DNA of 47,505 nucleotides from Bradyrhizobiaceae bacterium (lineage in GTDB: Bacteria; Pseudomonadota; Alphaproteobacteria; Rhizobiales; Xanthobacteraceae), in assembly GCA_947481635.1 (NCBI GenBank), contig CANKHJ010000012.1:1-47505 (forward strand), read 5' to 3'. Both the position numbers and the translations under genes were made by a program. Numbering within the stretch: the stretch's first letter is position 1; each line of letters opens with the position of its first letter. The notes beneath the pieces were generated by a model. It saw only the letters and a list, made by a program, of their open reading frames with translations, did no database searches and was not told where the DNA came from. This document shows positions 26,046-34,718 of the stretch, one piece after another.

Positions 26046-27733
26046 ACCGCTTCGCCGAACTGCTCGACCGCCTCGCCTATGAGCCCGGCCGCAATAACAA
26101 GCTGCGGCTGATGAGCGACTATTTCCGCAACACGCCGGCCCCCGAGCGCGGCTACGCGCTGGCCGCGCTCACCGGCACGCTGTCGTTCCAGCATGCCAAG
26201 CCGAACGTGATCCGCACATTGATCGAGCAGCGCACCGATCCGGTGCTGTTCGGCCTGTCGCGCGATTATGTCGGCGACACCTCGGAGACGATCGCGCTGA
26301 TGTGGCCGGTCGATCCGGCGAAGCGCCCGAACGCGATCCCGAGCATCACCGACGTGGTGACCATTCTGAACACGCTCGGCAAGCTCGAATTGCCGGCGCA
26401 GCTCGCGCGCTGGCTCGATGCGCTCGACGAGACCGGGCGCTGGGCGCTGCTCAAGCTAGTTACGGGCGCGTTGCGCGTCGGCGTCTCGGCGCGATTGGCG
26501 AAGACCGCTGCAGGCTCGCTCGGCGACAAGGCACCGGACGAGATCGAATTGATCTGGCCGGGCCTCGCCCCGCCCTATCTCGAACTCTTCGCCTGGGTCG
26601 AGGGCCGCGGCGAGCGGCCGCAGACCGACGATCCCGCGCCATTCCGACCGGCAATGCTGTCCCACGCGATCGAGGAGACGGATTTCGCTGCGCTGGATGC
26701 GCGCGAATTCTGCGCCGAATGGAAATGGGACGGCACCCGCGTTCAGGCCGCTGCTGGAACGCGACCGGACGGACGGCATGTCGCGCGGCTCTATTCGCGC
26801 ACCGGCGAAGACATCTCGGGGAGCTTTCCCGACCTCGCCGAGGTGCTCGGTTTCGACGGCGCGATCGACGGCGAATTGCTGATCCTGCGCGAGGGCCGAG
26901 TGCAGTCGTTCAACGTGCTGCAACAGCGGCTCAACCGGAAGACCGTGACGCCGAAGCTGATCGCGGAATTCCCGGCGCATCTGCGCGCTTATGACCTGCT
27001 GTTCGAGAATGGCGAAGACCTGCGAACGCTACCTTTCACCGAGCGCCGGACACGGCTGGAAGCCCTGCTCAAACGGCTCGACACCCCGCGCATTGACCTC
27101 TCGCCGCTCATTCCCTTCGCCGACTGGGAGACGCTGACCGCCGCGCGTGCCGATCCCGCCTCGGCCGGCGCCGGCGCGGATGCCGAGGCGGTCGAAGGCG
27201 TGATGATCAAGCGCCGCGATGCGCCCTATGTGCCGGGCCGTCCGAAAGGCCTGTGGTGGAAGTGGAAGCGCGATCCATTCATCGTCGACGCGGTGCTGAT
27301 GTATGCGCAGCGCGGCAGCGGCAAGCGCTCATCGTATTATTCCGACTACACCTTCGGGGTCTGGACCGATGGCGGCGAGCTGGTGCCGGTCGGCAAGGCC
27401 TATTTCGGCTTCACCGACGCCGAACTGCTCGAGATCGACCGCTTCGTGCGCAAGCACACCGTCAGCCGCTTCGGTCCGGTGCGCGAGGTGGTGCATGACC
27501 AAGGCCAGGGCCTGGTGTTCGAGGTGGCGTTTGAGGGACTGCAACGCTCGACCCGCCACAAATCCGGCGTAGCGATGCGCTTTCCTCGCATCAGCCGGCT
27601 GCGCTGGGACAAGCCGCCGCGCGACGCGGACCGGCTGGAGACGCTGGAAAAGATTCTGGTGAAGATCGAGCAAGGCCGCGGCCCTGCCCCCGAAGCGACC
27701 GGCGCCGAAAAGCGTGATAGGATGCCCTTATGA
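26042..27733 (+). CDS. ATP-dependent DNA ligase of the ligase-associated repair system
   Basis: A 563-residue ATP-dependent ligase. The N-terminal alpha-helical DNA-binding domain (1 to about 200) precedes the nucleotidyltransferase domain. Motif I is K228-W-D-G, motif III FDGAIDGELL, motif IIIa YDLLFE, motif IV EGVMIKR, and motif V GLWWKWKRDP. The C-terminal OB-fold follows from about residue 425. It seals nicks using ATP, forming the adenylate on K228. Translation is coupled to the exonuclease (ATGA). The frame is also open far upstream across the exonuclease gene, but that is a shadow frame. Confidence 0.95.
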   Translation: MNRFAELLDRLAYEPGRNNKLRLMSDYFRNTPAPERGYALAALTGTLSFQHAKPNVIRTLIEQRTDPVLFGLSRDYVGDTSETIALMWPVDPAKRPNAIPSITDVVTILNTLGKLELPAQLARWLDALDETGRWALLKLVTGALRVGVSARLAKTAAGSLGDKAPDEIELIWPGLAPPYLELFAWVEGRGERPQTDDPAPFRPAMLSHAIEETDFAALDAREFCAEWKWDGTRVQAAAGTRPDGRHVARLYSRTGEDISGSFPDLAEVLGFDGAIDGELLILREGRVQSFNVLQQRLNRKTVTPKLIAEFPAHLRAYDLLFENGEDLRTLPFTERRTRLEALLKRLDTPRIDLSPLIPFADWETLTAARADPASAGAGADAEAVEGVMIKRRDAPYVPGRPKGLWWKWKRDPFIVDAVLMYAQRGSGKRSSYYSDYTFGVWTDGGELVPVGKAYFGFTDAELLEIDRFVRKHTVSRFGPVREVVHDQGQGLVFEVAFEGLQRSTRHKSGVAMRFPRISRLRWDKPPRDADRLETLEKILVKIEQGRGPAPEATGAEKRDRMPL

Positions 27734-28020
27734 ACACGTCGATTGACCGTAATCATTCCATCACCCGCTTCATGGGCGGTTCGCCGCTCGCCGTCATTGT
27801 GCGGCTGCTGCTGCTCTCGATCCTTGTCGGGGTGGTTCTCGAAGTCGTCGGGCTCGACCCGCTGAACATCGTGAACAGCATCGAGTATCTGGTGCGGCGC
27901 ATCTGGGACATGGGCTTCGACACTGTGCGCTGGCTGGGGCGCTATTTGCTGCTCGGCGCGGTGATCGTGGTGCCGATCTGGCTGATCCTGCGCTTCATCC
28001 GCGCGCCGCAGGGGCGCTAG
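27730..28020 (+). CDS. small two-helix membrane protein (DUF6460-like)
   Basis: A 96-residue protein with two hydrophobic segments (about 20-42 and 70-90). The conserved-looking stretches FMGGSPLAVIVRLLLLSI, IWDMGFDTVRWLGRYLL and GAVIVVPIWLILR match my recollection of the DUF6460 family of alphaproteobacteria. No catalytic residues are evident. It overlaps the ligase stop by four bases (ATGA), so it is translated with the repair genes, though a functional link is only inferred from that. Confidence 0.75.
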   Translation: MNTSIDRNHSITRFMGGSPLAVIVRLLLLSILVGVVLEVVGLDPLNIVNSIEYLVRRIWDMGFDTVRWLGRYLLLGAVIVVPIWLILRFIRAPQGR

Positions 28021-28051
28021 CGGTCACCTCGCCCCACTTGCGGGGAGAGGT
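28021..28051. repeat. short palindromic intergenic repeat, copy 2
   Basis: It shares its first 24 bases with 7924-7947 apart from two differences, and continues to GGGGAGAGGT, the arm missing from the other copy. The unit ACCTCGCCCC-ACTTGC-GGGGAGAGGT is a near-perfect hairpin between the convergent DUF6460 and pyrD genes and could end transcription from either side. Confidence 0.6.
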
Positions 28052-28060
28052 AAGCAAGGA

Positions 28061-29155
28061 TCACCCCGGCCACTTCTCGGCGGTCATTGCCGCGGCGTCG
28101 CTGCCGACGAGGTCGTCGAGGTTGGTCAGGTCCTCGGCTTCGAGCGCATTGACCAAGCTGGTCTTGATCTCACCGACCAGGCCGAGGCCGCGGAACACCA
28201 GCGCGCTGTAGACCTGCAACAGGCAGGCGCCGGCGCGAATCTTCGCGACCGCGGTGTCACCGGAATCGATGCCGCCGACGCCGACCAGCGGGAAAGCGCC
28301 TTCGACCCGCACATAGGTCTCGGCCAACATCCGCGTCCCCAAGGGAAATAGCGGCCGGCCCGACAGGCCGCCGGCTTCCAGCGCGGTCTTCATCTCGTGC
28401 AGTCCGGCGGGGCGGGTGATGGTGGTGTTGCCGATGATCATGCCATCGACGCGGCGGCGCCGCGCGACGCCGACAATGTCGTCGAGTTCGGTGAGCGACA
28501 GGTCCGGCGCGATCTTGAGCAGCACCGGCGTCGGCCCCGCCAGTGGCGTGACGCGGTCGCGCGCTTCGAGCACACGCGCCAGCAGATCGTCGAGCAGCGC
28601 GGATTGCTGCAGGTCGCGCAGGCCCGGCGTATTCGGCGACGACACGTTGACGGTGAAATAGCTCGCGACCGGCGCGAAGCGCTCGATCAGGTCGGCATAG
28701 TCGAAAATACGATCGGTCGAGTCGCGATTGGCGCCGACATTGACCCCGACAATGCCGCCACCCTGCGCGCGCGCGGCCAGCCGGCGCAATGCGACGTCGG
28801 CGCCCGCGCTATTGAAGCCGAGGCGGTTGATGACGCCCTCGTCCGCGTCGAGACGGAACAGACGCGGGCGCGGGTTGCCGGCTTGCGGCCGTGGCGTGAC
28901 GGTGCCGACCTCGACGAAGCCGAAACCGAGGCGCAGCAGCGCATCCGGCACTTCGCCATTCTTGTCGAACCCCGCAGCGATCCCGACCGGGTTGCCGAAA
29001 TTCAGACCGAAGGCGCGCAGCGCCAGCCTTCGGTCATCCGCGGCGGCGCGCGGCAGCGGAGCGTATTTCAGCGCCGTCACCGCGAGGCGATGGGCATCCT
29101 CCGCGTCGAGCACCCGCAACATGGGCCAGGTGAGGCGTTCGAGGATCCCGATCAC
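28061..29155 (-). CDS. pyrD: dihydroorotate dehydrogenase (quinone), class 2
   Basis: A 364-residue FMN enzyme that oxidises dihydroorotate to orotate in pyrimidine synthesis and passes electrons to ubiquinone at the inner membrane. The class 2 N-terminal helix is present (residues 1-40). FMN and substrate motifs include GNPVGIAAGFDKNGE, INRLGFNSAG, NVSSPNTPGLR (catalytic Ser), LLKIAPDLS and GVGGIDSG. The GTG start overlaps the stop of the DUF952 gene (GTGA), so the pair is co-translated. Length is normal. Confidence 0.97.
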   Translation of the reverse strand: MIGILERLTWPMLRVLDAEDAHRLAVTALKYAPLPRAAADDRRLALRAFGLNFGNPVGIAAGFDKNGEVPDALLRLGFGFVEVGTVTPRPQAGNPRPRLFRLDADEGVINRLGFNSAGADVALRRLAARAQGGGIVGVNVGANRDSTDRIFDYADLIERFAPVASYFTVNVSSPNTPGLRDLQQSALLDDLLARVLEARDRVTPLAGPTPVLLKIAPDLSLTELDDIVGVARRRRVDGMIIGNTTITRPAGLHEMKTALEAGGLSGRPLFPLGTRMLAETYVRVEGAFPLVGVGGIDSGDTAVAKIRAGACLLQVYSALVFRGLGLVGEIKTSLVNALEAEDLTNLDDLVGSDAAAMTAEKWPG

Positions 29156-29496
29156 GGCAGATGTTCCGGAAATACATGCATCCCGGCGGCATCCAGAGGC
29201 AGCGGCTTCACCCAGGCGACCGCGTCCACCGGCAAGTCGCCATAGAGGTGCGGGAACAAGGCGCCGCCGCGCGAGACCTCCCAGCGCAATTGCTGGCCGA
29301 ATTGGTCGCCGTCGACGGCTATCAGCAGCAGGTCGCCCTGTCCGGCAAAATGCCTGGCGGCGGTCTCGGCCGCTTGGCTGGCGGTGGAGAAATGGATGAA
29401 TCCGTCGTGACGGTCGATCGCCATGCCGTCAAAGCGGCCGGCCTGTTCGGCCGTCCGCCACTCCCCCGCCGGGCAGATTTTATAAATCGTCGTCAC
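29152..29496 (-). CDS. DUF952-family protein
   Basis: A 114-residue protein matching DUF952: IYKICPAGEW at the N-terminus, DGFIHFSTASQAAETAARHF in the middle and FPHLYGDLPVDAV near the end. The family is small, cytoplasmic, and of unknown biochemical role; I recall its fold being linked to the ADP-ribosyltransferase-like group. The GTG start gives VTTIYKI; the longer frame adds only an Arg-rich tail. It is translationally coupled to pyrD. Confidence 0.85.
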   Translation of the reverse strand: MTTIYKICPAGEWRTAEQAGRFDGMAIDRHDGFIHFSTASQAAETAARHFAGQGDLLLIAVDGDQFGQQLRWEVSRGGALFPHLYGDLPVDAVAWVKPLPLDAAGMHVFPEHLP

Positions 29497-29567
29497 GCCC
29501 CGCCATCGCCCTTCCCGATTCGACCGTATCGGCGGCATTTCGCTTGTTCAAGCCGACAAATGCAGGC

Positions 29568-29597
29568 TTGAGTTTGCTGGCGCGTGGGGGCTATAAT
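29568..29597 (+). promoter_or_regulatory. sigma70-type promoter for the S24/LexA-like regulator
   Basis: TTGAGT at 29568-29573 and a perfect TATAAT at 29592-29597 are separated by 18 bases. Transcription would begin near 29604, giving a leader of about 50 bases before the ATG at 29653. This is the clearest -10 element I noticed in the window. Confidence 0.55.
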
Positions 29598-29652
29598 TCC
29601 TACCAATCGGACATAAGTCATTGTAACCCGGGCGTAGCGAGACTTATCGATC

Positions 29653-30285
29653 ATGCTGACACACGCGCAAATCTGGAATGCGCTGGATCGCCTCGCTGCC
29701 AGCGCCGGCCTCTCCGCATCGGGCCTCGCCAAGAAATCCGGTCTCGATCCGACCACCTTCAACAAGTCGAAGCGCATCACCCCGGACGGCCGGGCGCGCT
29801 GGCCCTCGACCGAATCGGTCGCCAAGGCCCTCGCCGCGACCAGCACGACGGTCGACAGCTTCGTCCAGTTCATCGCCGAAGGCTCCGGCCGCGCCATTGC
29901 CAAGCCGGTGCCGCTGATCGGCTTCGCCGAGGCCGGCGCGGGCGGATATTTCGACGATGCCGGCTTTCCCGCCGGAAAAGGCTGGGACGAGATCGCGTTC
30001 CCCTCGGTGGCCGACGATCACGCCTATGCGCTGGAGATTTCCGGCGACTCGATGCAGCCGGCCTATCGCCAGGGCGACGTGATCGTGGTCTCGCCGGGAG
30101 CCGCGATCCGCCGCGGCGACCGCGTCGTGGTGAAGACAAGGGCTGGCGAGGTCATGGTCAAGGAACTCAAGCGCCGCACCGCCAAGGTGATCGAGTTGCG
30201 CTCGATCAATCCGGACCATGGCGAACGCGTGCTGCCGGTGAGCGACGTGCTGTGGGTCGCGCGCGTCGTCTGGGCGAGTCAATAA
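29653..30285 (+). CDS. S24-family (LexA/CI-like) transcriptional regulator
   Basis: A 210-residue protein with an N-terminal helix-turn-helix (about 5-60, including SASGLAKKSGLDPTTFNKSKR) and a C-terminal S24 peptidase domain. The catalytic Ser is in ISGDSMQP (near residue 132) and the Lys in VMVKELKRR (near 170). The segment PLIGFAEAGAGGYFDD contains an Ala-Gly bond of the type cut during self-cleavage. It may therefore be inactivated by RecA-stimulated cleavage, or it may keep the domain only for dimerisation. It is monocistronic behind a strong promoter. The nearest possible target locus is not evident. Confidence 0.9.
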   Translation: MLTHAQIWNALDRLAASAGLSASGLAKKSGLDPTTFNKSKRITPDGRARWPSTESVAKALAATSTTVDSFVQFIAEGSGRAIAKPVPLIGFAEAGAGGYFDDAGFPAGKGWDEIAFPSVADDHAYALEISGDSMQPAYRQGDVIVVSPGAAIRRGDRVVVKTRAGEVMVKELKRRTAKVIELRSINPDHGERVLPVSDVLWVARVVWASQ

Positions 30286-30452
30286 AGCGTTAAAAATCCG
30301 TTTCGCCTTTGCGGCCGGGGCATCACGACAAATTTTTCAGGTTCGGCAGTTCCCTGTCAAAGGAGTTTGCTTCGGTTCCAGGGAGACAGTAATTTGCCGC
30401 ACCTTCACCATGTGATTCCCACGTCCATTCATATCAACTAGGGGGGCTTCGA

Positions 30453-31160
30453 ATGCTGACACGTCGGCTGTTTTGCGGATGCCTCGCGGGTGGGCTTTCG
30501 CTCGCCGCGACCGCAGTTCATGCACAAACGCAGGAATGCGCGGTCTTTACGCCGGATCGGCAGAAATCGACGGCGCCGGACGATTCGATCGCGCGGCTGA
30601 AGGCCGGCAACGAGCGGTTCGTCGCGGGCAAGTCGATCAATTGCGATCTGATGGCGCAGGTGAAGCAAACCGCGAGCGGGCAGGCCCCGCACGCCGCCAT
30701 CGTGGGCTGCATCGATTCGCGCGTCCCTCCCGAACTCGTTTTCGACCAGCGAATCGGCGACGTCTTCTGCGCGCGCGTGGCCGGCAACATCCTGAACCTC
30801 GACATCATCGGCAGCCTCGAATATTCCACCAAGGTTGCGGGCGCGAAGTCGATCGTCATCCTGGGGCACAATTCCTGCGGCGCGATCAAGAGCGCGGTCG
30901 ATAACGTCAAGCTCGGCAATATCACGGCGCTGCTGAAGAACTTCCAGCCGGCGCTTGCGACGCTTACCAAGGCGGACGGTCTCCGCGACGCGCACAACGA
31001 TGCACTGGTCCAGAAGGTCGCCGAAGCGAACGCCAAGCTGACGGCCGCGAGCCTCGTCAAGCGCAGCCCGATCATCAAGGCGTTGGTGGACGCCAAGCAG
31101 GTCAAGATCGTGGCCGCGATGCACGATATCACGACCGGCAAAGTGACCTGGCTGTCCTGA
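30453..31160 (+). CDS. exported beta-class carbonic anhydrase
   Basis: A 235-residue zinc enzyme interconverting CO2 and bicarbonate. The ligand set of the beta class is complete: C86-x-D88-x-R90 in GCIDSR, and H139-x-x-C142 in GHNSC. The N-terminus MLTRRLFCG followed by a hydrophobic stretch and AVHAQ is a signal peptide with a twin-arginine-like start, so folded export of the zinc-loaded enzyme is plausible. AGGGGGG precedes the ATG. The gene ends at a strong terminator and is followed by a second, shorter carbonic-anhydrase-like gene. Confidence 0.93.
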   Translation: MLTRRLFCGCLAGGLSLAATAVHAQTQECAVFTPDRQKSTAPDDSIARLKAGNERFVAGKSINCDLMAQVKQTASGQAPHAAIVGCIDSRVPPELVFDQRIGDVFCARVAGNILNLDIIGSLEYSTKVAGAKSIVILGHNSCGAIKSAVDNVKLGNITALLKNFQPALATLTKADGLRDAHNDALVQKVAEANAKLTAASLVKRSPIIKALVDAKQVKIVAAMHDITTGKVTWLS

Positions 31161-31188
31161 GACGCTGGGCGTCACCTGAGAATCATGA

Positions 31189-31212
31189 GGGCGGCCGGTG
31201 GCCGCCCTTTTT
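31189..31212 (+). terminator. intrinsic terminator of the first carbonic anhydrase gene
   Basis: GGGCGGCC at 31189-31196 pairs perfectly with GGCCGCCC at 31200-31207 around a 3-base loop, and five T residues follow. It starts 28 bases after the stop codon. Confidence 0.88.
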
Positions 31213-31271
31213 CGTTGTCGCAGGCGATCCGATTTATAGTAGTTCATAATGCCTGCACCTGCTGTGGCGAC

Positions 31272-31781
31272 ATGCTGCAACAGCGTTTCGACCGTCGCCG
31301 TTTCATGATCGGCGCTGGCAGCGTCGGCCTTGCGGCCACGATGCCGTCCTTCGCGTTCGGCGCGAGCGGCAATTACGAAGCCATGGTCCTCGGCTGCATC
31401 GATCCGCGCCTGCAGCAGCCGATGCATAACTACACCGCCAGCCGCCGCCTCACCGGCAAATTCAGTTCGTTCATCATCGCCGGCGCCGCGATCGGCGTCG
31501 TCGCCGAGCCGTTCAAGGACTGGCACAAGGCTTACTGGGACAACGTTAGCACCTCGGTGCAACTGCACAACATCAAGAAGGTGATCGCGATCGACCACCG
31601 CGACTGTGGCGCCGCCAAGATCGCCTATGGCGATGCGAAGGTCGCGAACCGTCAGGTGGAAACCGAAACCCATCGCAGCGCGATGGCGGAATTCCGCAAG
31701 CAGATGAAAGACCGCCTGCCGGCGCTCGGCGTCGAAACCGGACTGATGGACCTCAAGGGCAAGATCGAGATGTTCACCTGA
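31272..31781 (+). CDS. short exported carbonic-anhydrase-like protein (beta class)
   Basis: A 169-residue protein with a Tat-type signal (FDRRRFMIGAG, then PSFAFGA) and a reduced beta-carbonic anhydrase core. The zinc motif is C42-x-D44-x-R46 in GCIDPR, and H109-x-x-C112 in IDHRDCG. Most of the loops between the motifs that classical enzymes carry are shortened or changed, and similarity to the neighbouring full-length enzyme is limited to the metal-site motifs. Activity is therefore uncertain. The ATG at 31272 is used because the upstream ATG at 31185 lies against the terminator hairpin. Confidence 0.82.
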   Translation: MLQQRFDRRRFMIGAGSVGLAATMPSFAFGASGNYEAMVLGCIDPRLQQPMHNYTASRRLTGKFSSFIIAGAAIGVVAEPFKDWHKAYWDNVSTSVQLHNIKKVIAIDHRDCGAAKIAYGDAKVANRQVETETHRSAMAEFRKQMKDRLPALGVETGLMDLKGKIEMFT

Positions 31782-31805
31782 GGCCTTGGCGTAAACGCAT
31801 AGACG

Positions 31806-31836
31806 AAAAACCCCTGGCGAAAGCCGGGGGTTTTTT
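31806..31836. terminator. bidirectional intrinsic terminator
   Basis: CCCCTGGC at 31811-31818 pairs with GCCGGGGG at 31823-31830 (one G-T pair) around GAAA, with AAAAA before and TTTTTT after. It serves the second carbonic anhydrase gene rightward and the lysyl-tRNA synthetase gene leftward. Confidence 0.88.
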
Positions 31837-31896
31837 CTTGGCGTGCGAGTGCCAGCTTGTGCAAACCCAAAGGTGTCACCAGCGGTGATTGGGTCG

Positions 31897-33537
31897 CTAC
31901 GCCGTCCGGGCCAGCGCGCCGTCGATCATGCCGACGGTGTTCTCGACGCCATAGACCGCGACGAAGGACCCGAAGCGCGGGCCTTTCTCCTGCCCGAGCA
32001 GCACCTGGTAGAGCATGTTGAACCAGTCGAGCGTGACGCCCGGCTTGCCGTCCTTGGCCGATTTCTTGTGGTCGAGGAACGGCTCGCGCCGGCCAATCTC
32101 ATAGACCACGTCCTGGATCTCCTCGGCGGTCGCACCCGACGGCAATTGCGTCAGTGCGTCGCGCAGGTCCTGCAGCGCGGCCCGCTCGCCATCCGTCGCC
32201 TGACGGAACCGCTTCGACGGCAGCACAAAATCGCGGAAGTAATTCAGCGCGTAGCCGACCATGGCGTCGAGCTTCGGATGGGTCTGCGGCGTGACGCCCG
32301 GCCGGTAGCGGCCGATGAAGCCCCACAGCGTCTCGGTATTCTCGGCGTTGGACGACGACACCAGCGTCAGCAGCATCGCGAACGAGATCGGCGACTCGCC
32401 TGACGGCGGACTCCCCGAATGGATGTGCCACACCGGATTCGACAGCTGCTGCTTGGGTTCCTGCTTCGGATAGCCGTCGATGAATTGCTGATAATCGTCG
32501 ACGTTGCGCGGGATCACGTCGAAATACAGCCGCTTCGCCGCGCGCGGCTCGCGATACATGAACAGCGACAGCGATTCCGGCGAGGCGTAGCGCAGCCACT
32601 CGTCGATGGTCAGGCCGTTGCCCTTGGACTTCGAAATCTTCTGTCCTCGCTCGTCGAGGAATAATTCGTAATTGAAGCCCTCCGGCGGCAGGCCGCCGAG
32701 CGCCTTGCAGATGTCGCTCGAGAGCTTCACCGAATCGATCAGGTCCTTGCCGGCCATCTCATAGTCGATGCCGAGCGCGTGCCAGCGCATCGCCCAATCC
32801 GGCTTCCATTGCAGCTTGGTGCGTCCGCCAGTGACCAGCGTGGTGATGCGCTCGCCGGTGTCGGGATCGTCATAGCTGATGGTGCCGGCGGCGGCATCAT
32901 GCGCGACGATCGGCACCTGCAGCACGATGCCGGTGCGTTCCGAGATCGGCAGGAACGGCGAATAGGTCTGCGCACGCTCCTCGCGCAGAGACGGCAGCAT
33001 GATGCGCATCACCTCGTCGAAACGCTCCAGCATGCGCAGCAGCGCGGCGTCGAAGCGACCCGCCTGGTAACACTCGGTCGACGACATGAACTCGTATTCG
33101 AACCCGAAGGTGTCGAGGAAGGCGCGCAGCCGCGCATTGTTATGCGCGCCGAAGGACGGATACTCGTTCGAGAACGGGTCCGGCACCTGGGTCAGCGGCT
33201 TGCCGAGATGCGCCATTAGCATCTCCTTGTTCGGCACGTTGTCGGGCACCTTGCGCAGCCCGTCCATGTCGTCCGAGAAGGCGATCAGGCGCGTCTTGAT
33301 CTTGTCGTCGGTCAGCACGCGAAAGGCATGGCGCACCATGGTGGTGCGCGCGACCTCGCCGAAGGTGCCGATATGCGGCAGGCCGGACGGGCCGTAGCCG
33401 GTCTCGAAGATCACCTCGTCTTTGGGCTGCCGTTTGAGCCGCGCGACGATCTTCCTCGCCTCCTCGAACGGCCAGGCGCTCGAGGTTTCGGCAAGCTCGC
33501 GGAGAGAGGCAGCGGAAGGCGCTTCGGCAACCGACAT
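31897..33537 (-). CDS. lysS: lysyl-tRNA synthetase, class I
   Basis: A 546-residue class I LysRS that charges tRNA-Lys. The class I signatures are H55-I-G-T in [10 protein letters not shown] and KISKSKGNG near residue 297. This enzyme type is typical of archaea, alphaproteobacteria and spirochaetes, whereas most bacteria use the unrelated class II enzyme. It also supports the taxonomic call. A long palindromic repeat lies just upstream of the start codon. Length and motifs are intact. Confidence 0.97.
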   Translation of the reverse strand: MSVAEAPSAASLRELAETSSAWPFEEARKIVARLKRQPKDEVIFETGYGPSGLPHIGTFGEVARTTMVRHAFRVLTDDKIKTRLIAFSDDMDGLRKVPDNVPNKEMLMAHLGKPLTQVPDPFSNEYPSFGAHNNARLRAFLDTFGFEYEFMSSTECYQAGRFDAALLRMLERFDEVMRIMLPSLREERAQTYSPFLPISERTGIVLQVPIVAHDAAAGTISYDDPDTGERITTLVTGGRTKLQWKPDWAMRWHALGIDYEMAGKDLIDSVKLSSDICKALGGLPPEGFNYELFLDERGQKISKSKGNGLTIDEWLRYASPESLSLFMYREPRAAKRLYFDVIPRNVDDYQQFIDGYPKQEPKQQLSNPVWHIHSGSPPSGESPISFAMLLTLVSSSNAENTETLWGFIGRYRPGVTPQTHPKLDAMVGYALNYFRDFVLPSKRFRQATDGERAALQDLRDALTQLPSGATAEEIQDVVYEIGRREPFLDHKKSAKDGKPGVTLDWFNMLYQVLLGQEKGPRFGSFVAVYGVENTVGMIDGALARTA

Positions 33538-33568
33538 TATTCTTGGACCTGGTCAGAAACTCGGGATG

Positions 33569-33670
33569 TCATTCCGGGGCGTGAGCGCAACGAGCGAACC
33601 CGGAATCCAGACAAGCCCGAATTTTCGTGCCTCTGGATTCCGGGTTCGCGCTTCGCGCGCCCCGGAATGA
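33569..33670. repeat. 102-bp intergenic inverted repeat (REP-like)
   Basis: The outer arms TCATTCCGGGGC (33569-33580) and GCCCCGGAATGA (33659-33670) are perfect reverse complements. The inner arms at 33596-33611 and 33632-33647 (core CCCGGAATCC) are also perfect. The element can form one long cruciform or hairpin. It lies between the LysRS start and the solute-binding-protein gene and resembles dispersed palindromes common in Bradyrhizobium-like genomes. Confidence 0.85.
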
Positions 33671-33739
33671 CGATGTGTTGTCTACCGCACTTTCACCGAT
33701 ATGGCGCGGCTTTTTGGTAAGGTGCGTGGGACGCCCCCG

Positions 33740-34654
33740 TCAGAACGGACTGACCGGGAAATAGCGCAGCCAGAGATCGGCGAAACGGCCGCGCTCCCAT
33801 AGCCGGAACAGCGCCCAGTTGAGCGCGAGGCGCATCTGATCGTTGCCTTTGCGCACGGCGATGCCGATGCCCTCGCCGAAATATTTGTTGTCGACGAAGG
33901 CGCCGCCGCGGAACGCGCAGCAATTGGCGGAGTCGGTGCCGTTGAGCCAGAACGCCAGCGTGATGGCGTCGCCGAACAGCAGATCGACATCGCCGCGCTG
34001 CAACGCAGCACGCGCGGCGGCCGGATTCGGATAGGGCTTGATCTCGACCTCGGGGAACAATTCCTTGAGATAGGCCTCATGCGCGGAGCCGGCCGCGACC
34101 GCGACCTTCTTGGCCTCGAGCCTCTCGGGCGCGACATCGACGATCGGGCTGTCGCTCTTCGCCACAAAGCGCGCCGGCGTGCGGTAATAAGGATCGCTGA
34201 AATCGACGCGCGCGCGAAGCTGCGCCGTTGGCGCGAGCGAGGCGACCACGGCGTCGCCGCGATTTTCCGCCAGCGACGACACCAGCGTATCGAAGCGGCG
34301 CATCTGGATGGTGCAGGCGACCTTGATCTCGTCGCAGATCATGCGCGCGAGATCGATATTGAAACCCTGCGGCGCCCCGTCCGGGCCGGCATAATTGAAC
34401 GGCGGATAGTCGACCTCGGTCAGGAAGCGGATCGCGGTGAGACGCGCGAGATCCGGCCGCTCCGGCCGGCGGCGCGGATCCCAGAACCCCGGGACCTCCG
34501 GCCGTTCGCCCGCGGTCTGCGCCTGTGCATGCGCCGGGCCATCAACAATGACCGAAGCCGCCGTCACCAGACCGGCGAGCAGCACCACACCGGCCAGCGG
34601 CGCCGCAAATGTCGCCGCGCTGGTCAAACAACTGGGCCGGAGGAGTCGAATCAC
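33740..34654 (-). CDS. extracellular solute-binding protein, family 3 (amino-acid type)
   Basis: A 304-residue periplasmic binding protein with a signal peptide (hydrophobic stretch to about residue 40, then GPAHAQA). The SBP_bac_3 core starts with IRFLTEVDYPPFNYAGPDG and GFNIDLARMICDEIKV, followed by DAVVASLAPTAQLRARVDFSDPYY and the late KGNDQMRLALNWAL. Ligands of the family are amino acids or related small anions. No permease or ATPase gene is adjacent, so the transporter partner is elsewhere or the protein acts alone. I use the GTG preceded by AGGA instead of the TTG seven codons earlier. Confidence 0.88.
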   Translation of the reverse strand: MIRLLRPSCLTSAATFAAPLAGVVLLAGLVTAASVIVDGPAHAQAQTAGERPEVPGFWDPRRRPERPDLARLTAIRFLTEVDYPPFNYAGPDGAPQGFNIDLARMICDEIKVACTIQMRRFDTLVSSLAENRGDAVVASLAPTAQLRARVDFSDPYYRTPARFVAKSDSPIVDVAPERLEAKKVAVAAGSAHEAYLKELFPEVEIKPYPNPAAARAALQRGDVDLLFGDAITLAFWLNGTDSANCCAFRGGAFVDNKYFGEGIGIAVRKGNDQMRLALNWALFRLWERGRFADLWLRYFPVSPF

Positions 34655-34718
34655 GTGATGTCCTTGCCACGGCAAACTGCGCGGTTATAGACCAAGACGC
34701 TGCGGGGATCAGCCGCCG

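Noticed and set aside
31215-31250. Promoter for the second carbonic-anhydrase-like gene
   Set aside because: TATAGT and CATAAT sequences are present, but no -35-like hexamer lies at 16-18 bases from either, so I do not assign it.
31185-31271. Longer start for the short carbonic-anhydrase-like protein
   Set aside because: The ATG sits at the base of the terminator hairpin, and the extension would place 29 residues before the Tat signal.
33569-33670. Possible insertion sequence or miniature transposon
   Set aside because: It has long inverted arms but no transposase frame and no clear target-site duplication, so it is called an intergenic palindrome.
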